In this document: piece after piece, positions 14,420-17,500 of the stretch | Layout: every line of letters begins with the position of its first letter | How positions within the stretch are numbered: the stretch's first letter is position 1 | Source of the DNA: Chlorobium sp. | GTDB taxonomy: Bacteria > Bacteroidota > Chlorobiia > Chlorobiales > Chlorobiaceae | DNA: 17,500 nucleotides | Assembly: GCA_028277225.1 (NCBI GenBank) | Contig: JANQHB010000006.1 | Location: 1 to 17,500 of the forward strand | Reading direction: 5' to 3' | Translations under genes and position numbers: made by a program | The notes under the pieces: model-generated | Databases searched by the model: none | What the model was told of the DNA's origin: nothing | The model's input: the letters and a program-made list of their open reading frames with translations, nothing else

Positions 14420-17400
14420 ATGGCGGAGTATGTGGGCAATGACGGTAATAACATCTTCTACATGCAAGGGTCACTGGAGCAGTTTACGGTTGTTCTGGTA
14501 AATCCTTATTCCGGCGATACCATCACCATCGACGAAGAAAAATTCATAAACGACAGTTACTATCATGGTCACGGCGGTTTTGACCGGTTGATTGCCACCA
14601 ATAACGGTGACGTAATAACGCTGGTGGACAGTCAGGGCGCACAGATGCTGTCCGGCATAGAGCTCATCACCATGGGAGACGGCGGCGACGTCATCGTGCT
14701 GTCCGACGAACACATCGAGTATAACGACGTGTCTGTTTACGGAGGCATGTCTGACGATATCATCTGGACAAATGTCGGCGACGATGAAGTGTACGGTGGC
14801 TGGGGCAATGACGTCATAGACACCGGGCCGGGTAACGACATAATTCACGGAGAGGAAGGCAATGATATTCTTGCCGGAGGTTCCGGAAACGACACGTACG
14901 TGTACGCACCGGGTGCAGGTGATGACGCGATCATGGAAACCGGCGGTGACGACGTTATACGCCTTCAGGAATATACTCTGGGTGATCTCAGCTTCGCTAA
15001 AGCCGGCGATAATCTTCTGATAAATCTGGGAGATGGCGGTACGATAACGGTGACCGGGCATTTTGCGGACCCCGGAAATATAGTTGAAACGATAGAGTTT
15101 GGTGATGCGTCTACCTTCGATCTTGCCTCGATTGAAATCAATTCCGCTCCTGTAGCGGCGGACGACGTAGCCTCCGGGGCGGAGGACAGCGTAATCACCG
15201 GCAACGTGCTCGGCAATGACGTCGATATAGACGGCGACGTTCTTCAGGCCGTTCCTGCCACAATCACGACTGCCGCCGGTGCGACGGTCGAACTTCTTGC
15301 CGACGGCAGCTTCACCTATACTCCGGTATCTGACTACAACGGCGCGGACAGCTTCGAGTACGTTGTTACCGACGGCGAACTGAACGATACCGGCACTGTG
15401 TGGGTTACTGTTGCAGGGGTAAACGATCTGCCGACACTGACACAGTTCAGCGGACTTGTGGGGACGGCGGATGAAGATGTCGAGGTGGAAATTGCGTTTG
15501 CGGATCTTGCAGCATCGGGTGACGAGGCTGATGCCGATGGTACAGTGGAGGGCTTTATTGTCAAGAGCGTATCGAGCGGGACACTGCGGATTGGGGTTGA
15601 TGAAGGAAGTGCGACTCCCTACGATGAGGTAACAAACAACCGAATCGATGGGACAAACCATGCCTACTGGACACCTGATGAGAATGCAAATGGAGAGCTT
15701 GGAGCGTTCAGCGTCGTGGCGGTGGACAACGACGGTGCTGAATCCGATACGCCGATCGAGGCAAAAGTAAATGTAACGGCAGTCAACGACGCACCGACAG
15801 TCGAGACGGCAATCCTTGATGCGAGCACCGCCGAAGACGCCGCCTACAGCTACGACGCTTCGGCAAACTTCACGGACGTCGATGCCGGAGATGTGCTCAC
15901 CTACAGCGCGACGCAGGAGGATGGCAGCGCCTTGCCGGGATGGCTGACGATTGACGAGATCACGGGAGTACTGAGCGGCACACCGTCGAATGACGACATT
16001 GGTGTGCTCAACGTCAAGGTGACAGCCACCGACCTCGCCGGAGCGAGCGTATCAGATGTGTACCAGCTGACAGTAACGAACGAGAACGACGCGCCGACGG
16101 TCGAGACGGTAATCCTTGATGCCAGTACCGCCGAAGATGCTGCCTACACTTACGCCGCTTCGGTGAACTTCACGGACGTCGATGCCGGAGACGAGCTGAG
16201 CTTCACAGCCACGCAGGAGGACGGCAGCACCTTGCCGGGATGGTTGAGTATTGACGAGGCCACAGGCGTACTGAGCGGGACGCCGACCAATGGTGATGTC
16301 GGCGTGCTCAACGTCAAGGTGACAGCCACCGACCTTGCCGGAGCAAGCGTGTCGGATGTGTACCAGCTGACAGTGACCAACGAGAACGACGCACCGACAG
16401 TCGAGACAGCAATCCTTGATGCGAGTACCGCCGAAGATGCGCTGTACAGCTACGACGCTTCGGTAAACTTCACGGACGTTGACGCGGGCGACGAGCTGAG
16501 CTTCACGGCTACACAGGAGGACGGCAGTGCCTTGCCGGGATGGCTGACGATTGACAGTACGAGTGGCGTGCTGAGCGGCACACCGACCAATGGCGATGTC
16601 GGAACCATCAATGTCAAGGTGACAGCCACCGACCTTGCCGGAGCGAGCGTATCGGATACCTATGTGCTGACGGTGACGAATGTCAATAACACACCGACCG
16701 TGGTGACGGAGATCGCTGATGGAAACGCCTCTGAAGACGCGCATTACAGCTACGATGCGTCGGTGAACTTCGAGGACGTTGACGAAGGGGAAAAACTCAG
16801 CTACAGTGCGACCCTGGAGGATGGTAGTACATTGCCCGGTTGGCTGACGATCGACGAGACCACGAGCGTGTTGAGCGGCACGCCGTTGAACGAAGACGTC
16901 GGAGTGCTCAACGTGACGGTGACGGCGACGGACCTTGCCGGAGCAAGCGTGTCGGACACGTATGTGCTAACGGTGGCGAACACAAACGATGCTCCGGTTG
17001 TCAGTACCGAGATAGCGGATGCAAGCACCCCTGAAAACGCGCCGTACGGTTACGATGCGTCAGTGAACTTCGAGGACGTTGATGCCGGTGACGAACTCAG
17101 CTACAGCGCCACGCTGGAGGATGGTGGCGCATTGCCGTCATGGCTGACAATCGACGAGACCACGGGCGAGCTGAGCGGGACGCCGATGAACGGCGACGTG
17201 GGAAGTATCAATGTGACGGTTATGGCGACGGACCTTGCCGGAGCGAGCGTATCTGATACCTATCGGCTCACGGTGACGGCTGCCAGCGTCAATACTCCTC
17301 CGCAGCTGATAACCGCACTATCCGATACATGCACGCCTGAAAGAGTGCTGTACAGCTATGACGTATCGGCGAACTTCGAGGACGGGGATCCCGATGATAC

Positions 17401-17500
17401 GCTCACCTACAGTGCAATGCTGGAAGACGGAAGCACGTTGCCCGACTGGTTGACGATCGATGCAGGCACGGGCATTCTGGCAGGTACCCCGGAGGACGAA
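14420..17500 (+). CDS. Giant RTX / cadherin-like / Ig-repeat surface protein, N-terminal part
   Basis: The frame is open from ATG 14420 to the right edge (1027 codons, no stop). Residues 1-118 are a unique start (MAEYVGNDGNNIFYMQGSLE) without a signal peptide. Residues about 119-165 are RTX nonapeptides (GGWGNDVIDTGPGNDIIHGE, EGNDILAGGSGNDTYVY), which bind calcium. Residues about 243-337 are a VCBS/cadherin-like domain (SAPVAADDVASGAEDS, FTYTPVSDYNGADSFEYVVT). Residues 338-457 are a second, divergent cadherin-like domain. From residue 458 on come at least six He_PIG/CADG-type Ig-like repeats of 100 residues (DASVNFTDVDAGDELSF, LPGWLTID, TGVLSGTP, VTATDLAGASVSD). The protein is probably a secreted or surface adhesin exported by a type I system, with its secretion signal beyond the window. 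The upstream MacAB-like operon is not a typical partner. Confidence 0.9.
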   Translation, partial: MAEYVGNDGNNIFYMQGSLEQFTVVLVNPYSGDTITIDEEKFINDSYYHGHGGFDRLIATNNGDVITLVDSQGAQMLSGIELITMGDGGDVIVLSDEHIEYNDVSVYGGMSDDIIWTNVGDDEVYGGWGNDVIDTGPGNDIIHGEEGNDILAGGSGNDTYVYAPGAGDDAIMETGGDDVIRLQEYTLGDLSFAKAGDNLLINLGDGGTITVTGHFADPGNIVETIEFGDASTFDLASIEINSAPVAADDVASGAEDSVITGNVLGNDVDIDGDVLQAVPATITTAAGATVELLADGSFTYTPVSDYNGADSFEYVVTDGELNDTGTVWVTVAGVNDLPTLTQFSGLVGTADEDVEVEIAFADLAASGDEADADGTVEGFIVKSVSSGTLRIGVDEGSATPYDEVTNNRIDGTNHAYWTPDENANGELGAFSVVAVDNDGAESDTPIEAKVNVTAVNDAPTVETAILDASTAEDAAYSYDASANFTDVDAGDVLTYSATQEDGSALPGWLTIDEITGVLSGTPSNDDIGVLNVKVTATDLAGASVSDVYQLTVTNENDAPTVETVILDASTAEDAAYTYAASVNFTDVDAGDELSFTATQEDGSTLPGWLSIDEATGVLSGTPTNGDVGVLNVKVTATDLAGASVSDVYQLTVTNENDAPTVETAILDASTAEDALYSYDASVNFTDVDAGDELSFTATQEDGSALPGWLTIDSTSGVLSGTPTNGDVGTINVKVTATDLAGASVSDTYVLTVTNVNNTPTVVTEIADGNASEDAHYSYDASVNFEDVDEGEKLSYSATLEDGSTLPGWLTIDETTSVLSGTPLNEDVGVLNVTVTATDLAGASVSDTYVLTVANTNDAPVVSTEIADASTPENAPYGYDASVNFEDVDAGDELSYSATLEDGGALPSWLTIDETTGELSGTPMNGDVGSINVTVMATDLAGASVSDTYRLTVTAASVNTPPQLITALSDTCTPERVLYSYDVSANFEDGDPDDTLTYSAMLEDGSTLPDWLTIDAGTGILAGTPEDE
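15791..17500 (+). repeat. 300-bp tandem coding repeats (Ig-like units)
   Basis: Repeat units begin at 15791, 16091, 16391, 16691 and 16991, all at the APTVETxxxDAS position, and the sixth at 17294 after one extra codon; the last is cut by the window edge. The first four are exactly 300 bases with no indels. Units 1-3 are very similar at DNA level (for example GTGACAGCCACCGACCT recurs at the same offset), units 4-6 are more diverged. This shows recent expansion or gene conversion at the N-terminal side and is prone to copy-number change. Confidence 0.9.

Noticed and set aside
14471..15661. A 396-codon open frame on the minus strand inside the giant surface-protein gene
   Set aside because: It lies wholly antisense to a strongly supported coding frame with clear RTX and cadherin-like domains. 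Its product has no recognisable domain, and such shadows arise from biased codon use in repeat proteins.
8410..17500. Idea that the exporter operon is the type I secretion system for the RTX protein
   Set aside because: The ABC protein is MacB-type with FtsX-like permease, not an HlyB-type transporter, and RimO-like remnant B and a decayed gene lie between. Proximity alone does not support it.
15791..17500. Direct repeats considered as a CRISPR or satellite array
   Set aside because: Units are 300 bases, in frame, without spacers, and encode a recognisable Ig-like domain.

Overview
This 17.5 kb window looks like an accessory region of a Gram-negative bacterium. The style of the genes (a FISUMP domain, a DUF4347 protein with dockerin-like repeats, RimO-type remnants, moderate GC, modest Shine-Dalgarno signals) would suit a green sulfur bacterium (Chlorobiaceae) or a relative. 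That placement is from memory and is not proven here. No tRNA, rRNA, CRISPR array or complete insertion sequence was seen.

Bases 1-5200 hold signalling and interaction modules. A DUF4062 protein runs off the left edge on the minus strand. Divergent from it is a TIR - transmembrane - FISUMP protein whose FISUMP domain is cut by an in-frame TAA. Facing it on the minus strand are a probable two-gene unit: a membrane-anchored VCBS/FG-GAP-like protein of unknown function, then a protein with eight 42-residue kinesin-light-chain-type TPRs. DUF4062, TIR and TPR proteins commonly occur in STAND and defence contexts, so this could be a defence-type locus, but that is inference.

Bases 5590-7760 hold two toxin-antitoxin systems in tandem. 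The first is a ribbon-helix-helix/ParE pair. The second is an AbiEi/AbiEii (type IV) pair with a clean inverted repeat upstream. The AbiEii reading frame is broken at a run of eight A's, and removing one A restores it.

Bases 7774-12975 hold a compact tripartite exporter operon (TolC-like outer-membrane factor, HlyD/MacA-like adaptor, MacB-type ABC protein) with overlapping genes. It is bracketed by two decayed, same-orientation copies of the 3' end of a RimO-like methylthiotransferase gene. The flanking repeats suggest past integration or duplication.

Bases 13000-17500 hold two loci preceded by similar leaders of about 190 nt. The first is a collapsed gene in which an N-terminal DUF4347 domain is joined out of frame to a C-terminal dockerin-like tail. 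The second is a giant surface-protein gene, open off the right edge. It has RTX calcium-binding repeats, cadherin/VCBS-like domains, and at least six Ig-like (He_PIG/CADG-type) repeats, the first four of them exactly 300 bp long. It has no signal peptide, which fits a type I secretion substrate whose C-terminal signal lies outside the window.
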